Shown: piece by piece, positions 56,982 to 64,000 of the stretch
Layout of the letters: the number at the start of each line of letters is the position of its first letter
Numbering within the stretch: the stretch's first letter is position 1
DNA from: Austwickia chelonae NBRC 105200
GTDB lineage: Bacteria; Actinomycetota; Actinomycetes; Actinomycetales; Dermatophilaceae
Direction: 5' to 3'
Length of the DNA stretch: 64,000 nucleotides
NCBI RefSeq assembly: GCF_000298175.1
Contig: NZ_BAGZ01000008.1
Coordinates: forward strand, 310,001 to 374,000
The notes under the pieces: generated by a model
The model's input: only the letters and a program-made list of their open reading frames with translations
The model's database searches: none
Told to the model about the DNA's origin: nothing
Translations under genes and position numbers: made by a program

Positions 56982-57614
56982 ATGTCTGAACAAACCCAGG
57001 TCACCGCTGAGGTGGCTAATTCTGATTCTTCGGGGCGGCCTCGGGGCCGCTTCTTTTCCGCGCAGGATCTCGCGCTCATCGCAGCTTTCGCAGCCTTGAC
57101 CGTCGTACTGGGACTTGCGCCTCCGGTGAGCATTCCAGGAACCCCGGTCCCCTTTACTTTTCAACATCTCGGCGTCTCGTTGTGCGGTGCGATTCTCGGG
57201 TGGAAGCGCGGCTCGGCGGCGATCGCTCTGATGTTGGCAGTGGGTTTGTTGGGAGTTCCCGTGCTGGCTGGGGGACGCTCCACGGTGGCGGCGTTGGCTG
57301 GTCCGACCGTCGGCTATCTCGTGGGGTTCATCATCGGCGCAGCCGTTATCGGGGCGATGGTTCAGTCCCGTCTCCCCAAGGTGGAGCCGTGGTGGATCGC
57401 CTTGTCCTGCGTCGTCGGTGGGATCGTCGTGATGCATGCTCTTGGGATCCCGTACGCCGCCGTGCGGACCAGGACGAGCCTGTGGGCCCAGTTCGTGCTC
57501 CACATTCCTTTCTTCCCGGGTGACCTGTTGAAGGCGGCGGTGGCTACCGCAGTGGCCACCGCGGTGCATCGCGGGGTTCCCGGCCTGACTCCTGCGCTGC
57601 GTCGAGGTCGGTGA
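56982..57614 (+). CDS. bioY: biotin ECF transporter substrate-binding subunit
   Basis: S component that binds biotin in the membrane. About six helices in 210 residues. GTPVPFTFQHLGVSLCGAILG, LLGVPVLAGGRSTVAALAGP, TVGYLVGFIIGA and FFPGDLLKAAVATAVA are BioY family motifs. ATG at 56982 has AGGAG 8 bases before; a longer frame from 56910 would run through the promoter. Together with bioM and bioN downstream it forms a complete importer. Confidence 0.96.
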   Translation: MSEQTQVTAEVANSDSSGRPRGRFFSAQDLALIAAFAALTVVLGLAPPVSIPGTPVPFTFQHLGVSLCGAILGWKRGSAAIALMLAVGLLGVPVLAGGRSTVAALAGPTVGYLVGFIIGAAVIGAMVQSRLPKVEPWWIALSCVVGGIVVMHALGIPYAAVRTRTSLWAQFVLHIPFFPGDLLKAAVATAVATAVHRGVPGLTPALRRGR

Positions 57615-57618
57615 ACAA

Positions 57619-58317
57619 GTGGCGCCCTCGGTGAACAGTGGAATCGTCTTTTCCGGTATTCGTCACGCCTATGGCGAACGTCAGGTCCTGGACGGGATCG
57701 ACCTGGTCCTTTCCGAGCCACGCGTGGGGATCATCGGTGCGAACGGGTCGGGTAAGTCGTCCTTGGCGAGGATGATCAACGGGTTGGTGACGCCGACCTC
57801 GGGCCGGGTTACTGTCGACGGGCTCGACGTGGTTAAGCAGGGTGCGGCGGTGCGGCGGCGCGTCGGTTTCGTCTTTCCCAATCCGGATGCGCAGATCGTG
57901 ATGCCGACCGTCGCCGAGGATGTCGCTTTCTCGCTGCGTCGGAGGAAACTGCCTCGGGACCAGGTGGATCATCTGGTGGGGGAGGTTCTGATCAGGTTCG
58001 GCCTGGACGGGCACCGGGATCATCCTGCGCATCTCCTGTCGAGCGGGCAGAAGCAGCTGCTGGCCATCGCGGCGATCATGGTGACCGAGCCTTCGGTCCT
58101 GGTCTGTGACGAGCCGACGACCTTGCTTGACCTGAGGCATTCGCGTCAGGTGGCGGATCTCCTGGAGGGGCTCTCCCAGCAGGTGATCATGGTCACTCAC
58201 CAGTTGGACCTGCTCGTGGACTGGGCGCGTGTGGTGGTGGTGGACGGGGGCAGGATCGTTCACGATGGTCCGGGTCGGGACTCGGTGGCTTTCTACCGGG
58301 AACTCATGTCATGTTGA
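57619..58317 (+). CDS. bioM: biotin ECF transporter ATP-binding subunit
   Basis: ABC ATPase that powers the BioY/BioN importer. In 232 residues: Walker A GIIGANGSGKSS near 37-48, Q-loop FPNPDAQIVMPTVAEDVAF, signature LLSSGQKQLLAIAA, and Walker B VLVCDEPTTLLD, with switch His VTHQLD. The GTG at 57619 lies 5 bases after bioY; GTG at 57631 is an alternative start. The stop overlaps bioN by seven bases. Confidence 0.94.
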   Translation: MAPSVNSGIVFSGIRHAYGERQVLDGIDLVLSEPRVGIIGANGSGKSSLARMINGLVTPTSGRVTVDGLDVVKQGAAVRRRVGFVFPNPDAQIVMPTVAEDVAFSLRRRKLPRDQVDHLVGEVLIRFGLDGHRDHPAHLLSSGQKQLLAIAAIMVTEPSVLVCDEPTTLLDLRHSRQVADLLEGLSQQVIMVTHQLDLLVDWARVVVVDGGRIVHDGPGRDSVAFYRELMSC

Positions 58318-58910
58318 CCGGCCTGTATCTTCCGGGCGACTCGCTGGTCCATCGGGCGTGGCCTTCAGTCAAGATGCTCTTCCTCATGGCGGTCACGATC
58401 CTGCTCTTCGTGTTCTCGGATCTTCGTACGGTGTCTGCAGTGGCTGTGGTTGTCGTCGTGCTCTATGTGACGGCCGGGGTCCCGACGCAGGTGGCGGTGG
58501 CCCAGATATGGCCGCTTAGATGGTTCGTCCTGATGCTCTTTGCCTACCAGTGGTGGTCGAAGGACTGGCTGTTCGCCGCCGTGATGTGCGCCAATCTGGT
58601 GGTGGCCGTTGCTGGGGCGAGCCTGGTCACGTTGACGACCAGGGTTCAGGACATGTTGGAGACGACGGTGGTTCTGGCGGAACGGCTTCCTCGCCGACTG
58701 GTTGATGCCGAGCGGTGGGGATTGCTCTGTGCGCTGACGGTGCGGTCGATCCCGGTGGTCGGCCGGTTACTGGAGGAGACCAGGGATGCACGTCGCGCAA
58801 GGGGACTGGAGCGTAGTCTGCGAGCTTTGGCCACCCCAACGGTGATCCGCACTATTCATCATGCGGGGCATGTCGGTGATGCGTTGGCCGCGAGGGGTGT
58901 CGACGATTGA
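58311..58910 (+). CDS. bioN: biotin ECF transporter transmembrane subunit
   Basis: T component of the energy-coupling factor transporter, CbiQ/BioN family. Several helices in 199 residues. The ATPase-docking motif is near the C-terminus, DARRARGLERSLRALATP, holding Ala-Arg-Gly, and ADAL-type AARGVDD at the very end. Starts inside the end of bioM (7-base overlap). Confidence 0.92.
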   Translation: MLTGLYLPGDSLVHRAWPSVKMLFLMAVTILLFVFSDLRTVSAVAVVVVVLYVTAGVPTQVAVAQIWPLRWFVLMLFAYQWWSKDWLFAAVMCANLVVAVAGASLVTLTTRVQDMLETTVVLAERLPRRLVDAERWGLLCALTVRSIPVVGRLLEETRDARRARGLERSLRALATPTVIRTIHHAGHVGDALAARGVDD

Positions 58911-58995
58911 GCGCGGCCCGCGAGGCGTCGATTTCGCGCTTCCTGGGTTGACCTTGTACAGTTACCGAGCAGCCGCAAACGAACTGCGGCAGCAA

Positions 58996-59068
58996 GCCCC
59001 GATAGCTCAGTCGGCAGAGCGTCTCCATGGTAAGGAGAAGGTCTAGGGTTCGATTCCCTATCGGGGCT
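58996..59068 (+). tRNA. tRNA-Thr (GGT)
   Basis: 73 nt, no encoded CCA. Acceptor GCCCCGA/TCGGGGC, D arm with GCTCAGTCGGCAGAGC, anticodon stem TCTCC/GGAGA with loop ATGGTAA (anticodon GGT), T loop TTCGATT. It lies just after bioN and before tRNA-Met. Confidence 0.97.
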
Positions 59069-59120
59069 CTGGTTCTGAGGCAAGGTCGTCATCATTGGTG
59101 GCGGCCTGCTTTAGTCCCTT

Positions 59121-59194
59121 AGCGGGGTAGCTCAGGTGGTTAGAGCACACGACTCATAATCGTGGTGTCGCGGGTTCGAGTCCCGCCCTCGCTA
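59121..59194 (+). tRNA. tRNA-Met (CAT)
   Basis: 74 nt, no encoded CCA. Acceptor AGCGGGG/CCTCGCT with one G-T pair, D arm AGCTCAGGTGGTTAGAGC, anticodon loop with CAT, T arm GCGGG-TTCGAGT-CCCGC. The first base pair (A-T) fits an elongator Met tRNA rather than the initiator. Confidence 0.95.
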
Positions 59195-59304
59195 CTGACG
59201 CGATTTCGGGTGCTGCCCGGAATCGCGTATTCTTTTGTCTCGATGCGTCTCGCCCCGGAGACGTCGTATCTGCGAATATCTCGAGCTGAAAGTCAGGTAG
59301 CCCC

Positions 59305-59475
59305 GTGGCCAGCAAGTCCACTGACGTCCGTCCGAAGATCACGCTTGCTTGTGTGGACTGCAAGGACCGGAATTACATCACCAAGAAGAACCGTCGGAAT
59401 GACCCCGACCGTCTTGAGATGAACAAGTACTGCCCGAAGTGCCACAAGCACACGGCACATCGAGAGACCCGCTGA
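59305..59475 (+). CDS. rpmG: 50S ribosomal protein L33
   Basis: Short 56-residue protein, starting GTG at 59305. It reads [19 protein letters not shown], then [20 protein letters not shown]. The two CxxC pairs (ACVDCKD and YCPKCHK) mark the zinc-binding form of L33. AGGT is 8-9 bases before the start. The gene follows tRNA-Thr and tRNA-Met, the standard actinobacterial arrangement ahead of the secE-nusG-rplKA region, and a long hairpin follows it. Confidence 0.97.
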   Translation: MASKSTDVRPKITLACVDCKDRNYITKKNRRNDPDRLEMNKYCPKCHKHTAHRETR

Positions 59476-59488
59476 GCCATTTCAGCCG

Positions 59489-59535
59489 AACGTCGTAGGC
59501 GGTCACACCTCTGAGGTGTGACCGCCTACGACGTT
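59489..59535 (+). terminator. terminator after rpmG
   Basis: Near-complete 22-23 bp inverted repeat (AACGTCGTAGGCGGTCACAC with its complement) and a minimal loop. It ends 12 bases before the -10 of the next gene. Confidence 0.85.
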
Positions 59536-59547
59536 CTTGGCGTGTTC

Positions 59548-59553
59548 TAGGCT
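59548..59553 (+). promoter_or_regulatory. putative -10 of a leaderless hadA-like promoter
   Basis: TAGGCT with 7 bases (GACCGAT) before the ATG at 59561. No ribosome site lies between. The -35 would fall inside the right arm of the terminator hairpin. Confidence 0.5.
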
Positions 59554-59560
59554 GACCGAT

Positions 59561-60010
59561 ATGGCTGTGAACTCCGACTTCGAGGGACGGAAGTACGATC
59601 CGAGTCCGCCTTTTCTTGTGGGGCGGGAGTCCGTGCGGGATTTCGCTCGCGCTGTGGGCGCACGATCCCCGCTGCATCACGATGTCGTAGCTGCTCGAGC
59701 CGCAGGTTACCGCGATGTCGTAGCACCGCCGACCTATGCCGTGGTGATCGCGCAACGCTGTGAATCTCAGTACATCGGGGATCCGGAGGCAGGTATCGAC
59801 TTCTCCAGGGTGGTCCATGTGGAGGAGCGTTTCGAGATGGGCAGCCCGTTGGTGGCCGGAGACGAGGTGATAGCTGTGCTCCAGGTCGAGCGAGCTCGTG
59901 CGATGAGAGGAAACGGCATGATCACTACCCGTTGCGAGCTGTTCGTCGGCGGAGAACCTGTGGGTGAGGTTGTCTCTACCCTGCTCGTCCGGGCCGAGGA
60001 AGCACTATGA
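59561..60010 (+). CDS. MaoC-like dehydratase, HadA-type (FAS1-like N-terminal domain)
   Basis: A 149-residue hot-dog fold protein of the HadA/HadC (UPF0336) group. Visible are the opening DFEGRKYDPSPPFLVGRESV, FARAVGARSPLHHD, and VVAPPTYAVVIAQ. HadA proteins form the non-catalytic-motif partner of a heterodimeric (R)-3-hydroxyacyl dehydratase with HadB. The catalytic Asp/His pair is expected in the partner. It is coupled to the next gene by a 4-base overlap. Substrate is unknown, since mycolate synthesis is not evident here. Confidence 0.85.
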   Translation: MAVNSDFEGRKYDPSPPFLVGRESVRDFARAVGARSPLHHDVVAARAAGYRDVVAPPTYAVVIAQRCESQYIGDPEAGIDFSRVVHVEERFEMGSPLVAGDEVIAVLQVERARAMRGNGMITTRCELFVGGEPVGEVVSTLLVRAEEAL

Positions 60011-60444
60011 CGTCAATGAAGATCTCGGATGTAGCAGAAGGAGACGTCCTGGGCCCCCTGACGGTTCCTGTCGACCGCGAACGCCTGCTCGCCTATGCGG
60101 CGGCAAGCGGCGATCATAACCGCATCCATTGGGACTCCCAGGTCGCCCGATCGGTAGGGCTACCTGATGTGATCGCTCACGGCATGTGGACGATGGGATC
60201 GGCGATCGAGGTATTGGGTCCCCTGGCGGCGGATCCGGGTTCGATCAGGCATTACAGCACGAAGTTTGTATCACCGGTGGTGGTTCCGTCCTCCGGCGCC
60301 GTGGAGATCACGGTGGTCGGGGAGGTGAAGAAGGTCACCGCCTGCGACGTGATGATCGAGCTCGAAGTGCGGTGCGCGCAGGAAAAAGTGCTCTCACGGA
60401 CGAGAGTGGTATTGGCTTCCGACCAGGAGAAGGCTGCGAATTGA
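60007..60444 (+). CDS. MaoC-like dehydratase, HadB-type
   Basis: A 145-residue hydratase 2-type protein. The catalytic motif AAASGDHNRIHWDSQVARSVG (Asp and His, near 32-52) and GLPDVIAHGMWTMG are complete. It is the probable catalytic subunit paired with the HadA-like protein. ATG overlaps the previous stop (ATGA) and its own stop overlaps murB (TGATG), so the three genes are read together. Confidence 0.88.
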   Translation: MTSMKISDVAEGDVLGPLTVPVDRERLLAYAAASGDHNRIHWDSQVARSVGLPDVIAHGMWTMGSAIEVLGPLAADPGSIRHYSTKFVSPVVVPSSGAVEITVVGEVKKVTACDVMIELEVRCAQEKVLSRTRVVLASDQEKAAN

Positions 60445-61511
60445 TGGATGAACAGGCCAATGTCGAGCTGGCGCATCATACGACGATGCGTGTGGGAGGG
60501 CCGGCTCGCCGGTTCGTCTCTGCTCGGACTACGGAGGAGCTGGTGGCTGCTCTGCAGGAGGCCGATTGCGGCTCCGAGCGTGTCTTGTTGCTCTCGGGGG
60601 GATCCAATCTACTGATCGGTGACGATGGGTTCGACGGGACCGTCGTTCAGATTCTTTCGAAGGGCATCTCTGTCGAGGAGAGCTCGGCCGACACGGTGTT
60701 GGTCCGGGTGTCTGCAGGGGAGCACTGGGGGGCCTTCGTGGATCTAGCGGTCGTCGAGGGCTGGTCCGGTGTGGAGTGCCTGGCAGGCATACCGGGTGCG
60801 GTGGGGGCGACGCCGGTGCAGAACGTCGGGGCGTACGGCCAGGACGTGTCACAGACCATCGTTCAGGTCCGGGTCTGGGACCGGGAAACCGGGAAGGTCG
60901 AGGATCTTTCCGCTCAGGAGTGTGCTTTCAGCTATCGCCACAGCCGTTTCAAGCACTCGGATCGGTACGCCGTTCTCGATGTGCTCTTCAAGTTGTCCCG
61001 GAGTCGGCTCTCCGGGCCGCTGGGTTACGCCGATCTGGCCAAAGGGCTGGGAGCGGAGCGGGGAGCCAGGCTTCCTCTTGCAGAGGTCAGGGATGCCGTT
61101 CTGGTGCAGCGCAGGATGCGCGGCATGTTGCTAGATCCAGCCGACCATGACACGTGGAGTTGTGGCTCGTTCTTCACGAACCCCGTCTTGTCTCAGGTCG
61201 AGTTTGACGGCTTGTGCGAGAAGGTGACCGCCATCGAGGTTGGCGCTACGCCCCCACCGTCTTTCCCTGCAGGTGAGGGACAGATCAAGACGAGTGCAGC
61301 TTGGCTCATTGATCGGGCGGGATTCGGTAAGGGCCATGGGCTTCCGGGCCCTGCCTCGTTGTCGACTAAGCATGTGTTGGCGGTGACAAACCGTGGGCAT
61401 GCTCGAGCCGATGACGTCCTGGCCCTCGCGAGGCAGGTCCGGGACGGGGTCCGTGAGGCTTTCGGAGTCACGCTCGTGAACGAACCGGTCATGGTGGGCG
61501 TGGAACTGTGA
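60444..61511 (+). CDS. murB: UDP-N-acetylenolpyruvoylglucosamine reductase
   Basis: FAD enzyme of peptidoglycan precursor synthesis (makes UDP-MurNAc). In 355 residues: HTTMRVGGPARRFVSA, LLLSGGSNLLIGDDGFDG (FAD), GVECLAGIPGAVGATPVQNVGAYGQ, CAFSYRHSRFK, CGSFFTNPV with the Ser proton donor, and INKTSAAWLI-type KTSAAWLIDRAGFGKG. Starts with a one-base overlap with the HadB-like gene, which gives the conserved N-terminus. Confidence 0.95.
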   Translation: MDEQANVELAHHTTMRVGGPARRFVSARTTEELVAALQEADCGSERVLLLSGGSNLLIGDDGFDGTVVQILSKGISVEESSADTVLVRVSAGEHWGAFVDLAVVEGWSGVECLAGIPGAVGATPVQNVGAYGQDVSQTIVQVRVWDRETGKVEDLSAQECAFSYRHSRFKHSDRYAVLDVLFKLSRSRLSGPLGYADLAKGLGAERGARLPLAEVRDAVLVQRRMRGMLLDPADHDTWSCGSFFTNPVLSQVEFDGLCEKVTAIEVGATPPPSFPAGEGQIKTSAAWLIDRAGFGKGHGLPGPASLSTKHVLAVTNRGHARADDVLALARQVRDGVREAFGVTLVNEPVMVGVEL

Positions 61512-61621
61512 CCTCTTGAATCAGTCTCGGGGGTGCCTGGTTGGCCAGCTCGGCATGTGTTCACGTATGCTCTACCCTCGGACGCACTTACAAAGCTATT
61601 CCGAGTGTTCCTCCAAGGTGT

Positions 61622-61650
61622 TTGACATCTTGATGGAGCTTTTGGAGGGT
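61622..61650 (+). promoter_or_regulatory. promoter of tRNA-Trp
   Basis: A consensus -35 TTGACA at 61622 and GAGGGT at 61645 with a 17-base spacer. Transcription would begin close to 61657, about 11 bases before the tRNA. Confidence 0.5.
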
Positions 61651-61667
61651 GGAGTGAGGAAGTACCT

Positions 61668-61740
61668 AGGGCAGTGGCTCAATTGGCAGAGCACCGGTCT
61701 CCAAAACCGGCGGTTGGGGGTTCGAGTCCCTCCTGCCCTG
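61668..61740 (+). tRNA. tRNA-Trp (CCA)
   Basis: 73 nt, no encoded 3' CCA. Acceptor AGGGCAG/CTGCCCT, D arm GGCTCAATTGGCAGAGC, anticodon loop with CCA in TCTCCAAAA, T loop TTCGAGT. tRNA-Trp before secE-nusG is the normal order. Confidence 0.97.
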
Positions 61741-61746
61741 CGGTGA

Positions 61747-61781
61747 GGTGGCGGTCGACTGTATTTGGTCGATTTGCCACC
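61747..61781 (+). terminator. imperfect hairpin after tRNA-Trp
   Basis: Arms GGTGGC-GGT-CGAC and GTCG-ATTT-GCCACC with an internal mismatch, starting 6 bases after the tRNA. It could stop or process the tRNA transcript. Confidence 0.5.
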
Positions 61782-61817
61782 GACTCAGGACAACACTTCA
61801 CATAAGTACCCGCCACC

Positions 61818-61848
61818 GGCGCCACAGCACTGCATGCGCTGTGGCGCC
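61818..61848 (+). other. hairpin just before secE
   Basis: Perfect 11-bp inverted repeat GGCGCCACAGC with complement and a 9-base loop. It ends about 23 bases before the likely secE start, so it may influence translation or be a terminator of upstream transcripts. Confidence 0.5.
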
Positions 61849-61871
61849 GATCAGCGCAGGAGATGAGAACG

Positions 61872-62150
61872 GTGGCCGACGACAGCCTGACAGGCGCCTC
61901 GCGCTCGGCTTCTTCGCGTTCTGATAAGCGGAAAACGGGTCAGCGCAGAGGTGTGTTCGCGGCTATTGGCCTCTTCATCCGGCAGATTCTGGACGAACTG
62001 GGCAAAGTTGTTCGACCTACTCGTTCGGAGTGGGCCACCTACACAACTGTGGTCATCATCTTTGTCGTGGTGATTATGCTTTTCGTCTTCGGGATGGACA
62101 CGCTCTTCACCAAGCTTGTCTTCTGGGTGTTTGCGGGTAATGATTCTTAG
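61872..62150 (+). CDS. secE: preprotein translocase subunit SecE
   Basis: Small subunit of the SecYEG channel. One C-terminal helix (about 60-82) follows the amphipathic stretch [20 protein letters not shown], the conserved SecE core. The hydrophilic N-terminal 30 residues are not conserved. GTG at 61872 is preferred since AGGAG lies 9 bases before; the ATG at 61863 touches the ribosome site. It sits ahead of nusG. Confidence 0.93.
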   Translation: MADDSLTGASRSASSRSDKRKTGQRRGVFAAIGLFIRQILDELGKVVRPTRSEWATYTTVVIIFVVVIMLFVFGMDTLFTKLVFWVFAGNDS

Positions 62151-62218
62151 CTGTTTCTCCAGCTCTGTTACGACCCCGGCAGCTGCTGCCGGCCGCCAGC
62201 ACAGGAAAGGTCATCGAC

Positions 62219-62986
62219 GTGTCTGATCAGTGGACTTCCGACGTTTCGGAAGACCGGGCCGACCCCAACGGGGTCACCTCCGACGTCGAGGAGCCCGTTC
62301 TCGCCCAGTCAGCTGCTGCGACCGAGGCTGCGGCCGAGGCGGAGACTGATTCTGCGAATCCTTCTGGCGAGCCCGAAGAGGGGCAGGCCATGGAAGAACT
62401 GCGCGCCATGCTGCGTGGTCAAGCCGGTGACTGGTACGTGGTCCACAGCTATGCCGGTTACGAGAACAGGGTCAAGGCCAACCTTGAACAGCGCGCCCAG
62501 TCTCTTAACATGGAGGATTACATCTTCCAGGTCGAGGTACCGATGGAACAGGTCACCGAGATCAAGAACGGTCAGAAGAAACTGGTACGCCGGGTACGTA
62601 TGCCTGGTTACGTGCTCGTTCGGATGGACCTCACCGACGAGAGCTGGGGGACGGTTCGACACACCCCTGGAGTCACCGGCTTCGTTGGAAATGCCTACTC
62701 TCCGGTTCCGCTGAGCCTGGATGAGGTCTTCTCGATGTTGGCGCCTTCGATCGAGGAAGAGCCCAAGGTCGGCGCGGCCAAGCCTGCGCCCAAGGTGATC
62801 TCGGATGCGACTGCCGTGGACTTCGAGGTCGGGGAATCTGTCACTGTGATGGAAGGTCCTTTCGAGACGATGCCTGCGACGATCTCCGAGGTGATCCCGG
62901 AGACGCAGAAGCTGAAGGTCTTGGTTTCCATCTTTGGGCGTGAGACCCCCGTGGAGCTTTCGTTCAATCAGGTCGCGAAGATCTAA
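62219..62986 (+). CDS. nusG: transcription termination/antitermination protein NusG
   Basis: Binds RNA polymerase and affects pausing and Rho action. The NGN domain starts at [19 protein letters not shown] (near 71-89) with [15 protein letters not shown] and [12 protein letters not shown]. The KOW domain is at the C-terminus ([18 protein letters not shown]). An acidic N-terminal extension of about 65 residues is typical of actinobacteria. GTG start at 62219; 255 residues. Confidence 0.96.
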   Translation: MSDQWTSDVSEDRADPNGVTSDVEEPVLAQSAAATEAAAEAETDSANPSGEPEEGQAMEELRAMLRGQAGDWYVVHSYAGYENRVKANLEQRAQSLNMEDYIFQVEVPMEQVTEIKNGQKKLVRRVRMPGYVLVRMDLTDESWGTVRHTPGVTGFVGNAYSPVPLSLDEVFSMLAPSIEEEPKVGAAKPAPKVISDATAVDFEVGESVTVMEGPFETMPATISEVIPETQKLKVLVSIFGRETPVELSFNQVAKI

Positions 62987-63083
62987 TTTGGGACGAAGAG
63001 TAAAAGTGCGGTTCGCCGCGCGGTCATGCAACCAGGTCATCGCCCACGGCGTCGGCCTACGACACTGAGAAGGACAGATCGAT

Positions 63084-63512
63084 ATGCCTCCCAAGAAGAA
63101 GGTATCCGGTTACATCAAGCTGCAGATCCAGGCTGGTCAGGCTACTCCGGCGCCGCCGGTGGGTCCCGCACTGGGCCAGCACGGTGTCAACATCATGGAG
63201 TTCGTCAAGGCCTACAACGCTGCGACAGAAGCTCAGCGTGGAAGTGTGATCCCGGTTGAGATCACTGTCTACGAAGACCGCTCCTTCACCTTTGTCACCA
63301 AGACTCCCCCCGCTGCTGAGATGATCAAGAAGGCAGCCGGTATCGCGAAGGGGTCGGGAGAGCCCCACAAGAACAAGGTTGCGAACCTGACCCAGGACCA
63401 GGTTCGTGAGATTGCCCAGCAGAAGATGGTTGACTTGAACGCCAACGACATCGAGCAGGCCATGAAGATCATCGCCGGTACTGCGCGTTCTATGGGCGTC
63501 ACGGTCGAATGA
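63084..63512 (+). CDS. rplK: 50S ribosomal protein L11
   Basis: Binds the GTPase-associated centre of 23S rRNA. The 142-residue protein has the usual motifs: [20 protein letters not shown] and [17 protein letters not shown] in the N-terminal domain, and the RNA-binding C-terminal domain from [17 protein letters not shown] to [10 protein letters not shown]. It is normal length. The gene is followed by a 187-base gap and rplA. Confidence 0.97.
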   Translation: MPPKKKVSGYIKLQIQAGQATPAPPVGPALGQHGVNIMEFVKAYNAATEAQRGSVIPVEITVYEDRSFTFVTKTPPAAEMIKKAAGIAKGSGEPHKNKVANLTQDQVREIAQQKMVDLNANDIEQAMKIIAGTARSMGVTVE

Positions 63513-63519
63513 TCTTTCG

Positions 63520-63545
63520 GTGGTCCTCGGGTCTACGAGGACCAC
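63520..63545 (+). terminator. hairpin in the rplK-rplA gap (terminator or attenuator)
   Basis: Perfect 10-bp inverted repeat GTGGTCCTCG with complement and 6-base loop, 7 bases after the rplK stop. A smaller CAGGG-TGA-CCCTG hairpin follows. No T-run, so partial termination or attenuation is as likely as full stop. Confidence 0.55.
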
Positions 63546-63699
63546 ATCCAGGGTGACCCTGATGGCAGCCTTTACCGGGCCGTTCGGCAATGATCATCGG
63601 TTCCGATAAATGCTGGCCATCTGGGATCGCTCGCCATAGTGGGAGGGCAGCGCTAGCCCGCACCACGATTTCCTTTCGCAGTGATCTCAAGGAGAAGTC

Positions 63700-64000
63700 A
63701 TGAAGCGCAGCAAGTCCTACCGTGCAGCGGCAGAGAAGATCTCAGCTGATCGGCTGTATGCCCCGCTCGCGGCTGTGCGTCTCGCCCAGGAGACCAGCAC
63801 GACGAAGTACGACGCTACGGTCGAGGTTGCGCTCCGTTTGGGTGTCGACCCCCGCAAGGCTGACCAGATGGTTCGAGGCACGGTCAACTTGCCTCACGGT
63901 ACGGGTAAGACGGCCCGGGTGCTGGTGTTCGCCACCGGAGCGAACGCAGAGGCTGCTAAGGAAGCTGGAGCAGATTACGTCGGTTCTGACGAGCTGCTCA
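63700..64000 (+). CDS. rplA: 50S ribosomal protein L1 (5' part, cut by window end)
   Basis: The first 100 residues of L1 are in the window; the rest lies beyond. It starts [14 protein letters not shown], then [20 protein letters not shown] and [19 protein letters not shown], the standard L1 N-terminal RNA-binding domain. AGGAGAA lies just before the ATG. L1 is an autoregulator in many bacteria, acting on the rplKA mRNA leader; whether the hairpins upstream serve this is not shown. Confidence 0.95.
   Translation, partial: MKRSKSYRAAAEKISADRLYAPLAAVRLAQETSTTKYDATVEVALRLGVDPRKADQMVRGTVNLPHGTGKTARVLVFATGANAEAAKEAGADYVGSDELL

Noticed and set aside
1-64000. Mobile elements, prophage or CRISPR array
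   Set aside because: No transposase, integrase, phage gene, terminal repeats or regularly spaced repeats were seen.

Overview
The window is high-GC DNA dense with genes, most of them in co-directional operons with 1- or 4-base overlaps. Gene content points to an actinobacterium, probably in or near the Micrococcales. Evidence: a menaquinone pathway with a MenJ-like reductase, a complete 14-gene nuo operon, KorAB-type 2-oxoacid:ferredoxin oxidoreductase, the order rpmG / FAS1-type dehydratase pair / murB / tRNA-Trp / secE / nusG / rplK / rplA, frequent GTG starts, and several apparently leaderless genes. I do not assign a species. I see no insertion sequence, prophage, CRISPR array or rRNA. 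The window looks like core chromosome.

Layout. 0-3 kb: a small membrane protein, a PIN-PhoH ATPase and a secreted lysozyme-like muramidase. 3-14.3 kb: coaA (reverse) divergent from a long forward run, glmS, acpS, nnr (NAD(P)HX repair), alr, a membrane-anchored alpha/beta hydrolase, then the t6A/N-acetylation block tsaE-tsaB-rimI-tsaD and a degenerate PfkB-type protein. 14.3-20 kb: menaquinone genes menD, menF (reverse), menG, menJ. 20-37 kb: nuoABCDEFGHIJKLMN followed by a long-chain polyprenyl diphosphate synthase. This stretch therefore couples quinone synthesis to the quinone-reducing complex I. 37-43.4 kb: a TetR regulator with clustered heptamers upstream, korA-korB (reverse), and divergent from them a three-gene set of reduced NuoB-, NuoC- and NuoI-like proteins followed by htpX.

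43.5-57 kb: pepN, asparaginase and an amino-acid permease (reverse), yajQ (reverse), tRNA-Tyr, a cytosolic metal-receptor-like protein, an enoyl-CoA hydratase, NAD-malic enzyme, type II dehydroquinase and pntAB (reverse). 57-64 kb: the biotin uptake system bioY-bioM-bioN behind a BioQ-like operator, tRNA-Thr, tRNA-Met, rpmG, two MaoC/HadAB-like dehydratases, murB, tRNA-Trp, secE, nusG, rplK and the start of rplA, cut by the right edge.

The most unusual items are the kor-linked nuoB/C/I mini-cluster, which lacks NuoD and every membrane subunit, the PfkB-family protein whose catalytic Asp position is not Asp, the repeated ATGTCAC motif upstream of the TetR gene, and a consistent pattern of -10 hexamers placed 6-7 bases before start codons. 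All product names come from sequence reading and family knowledge. No database search was run.
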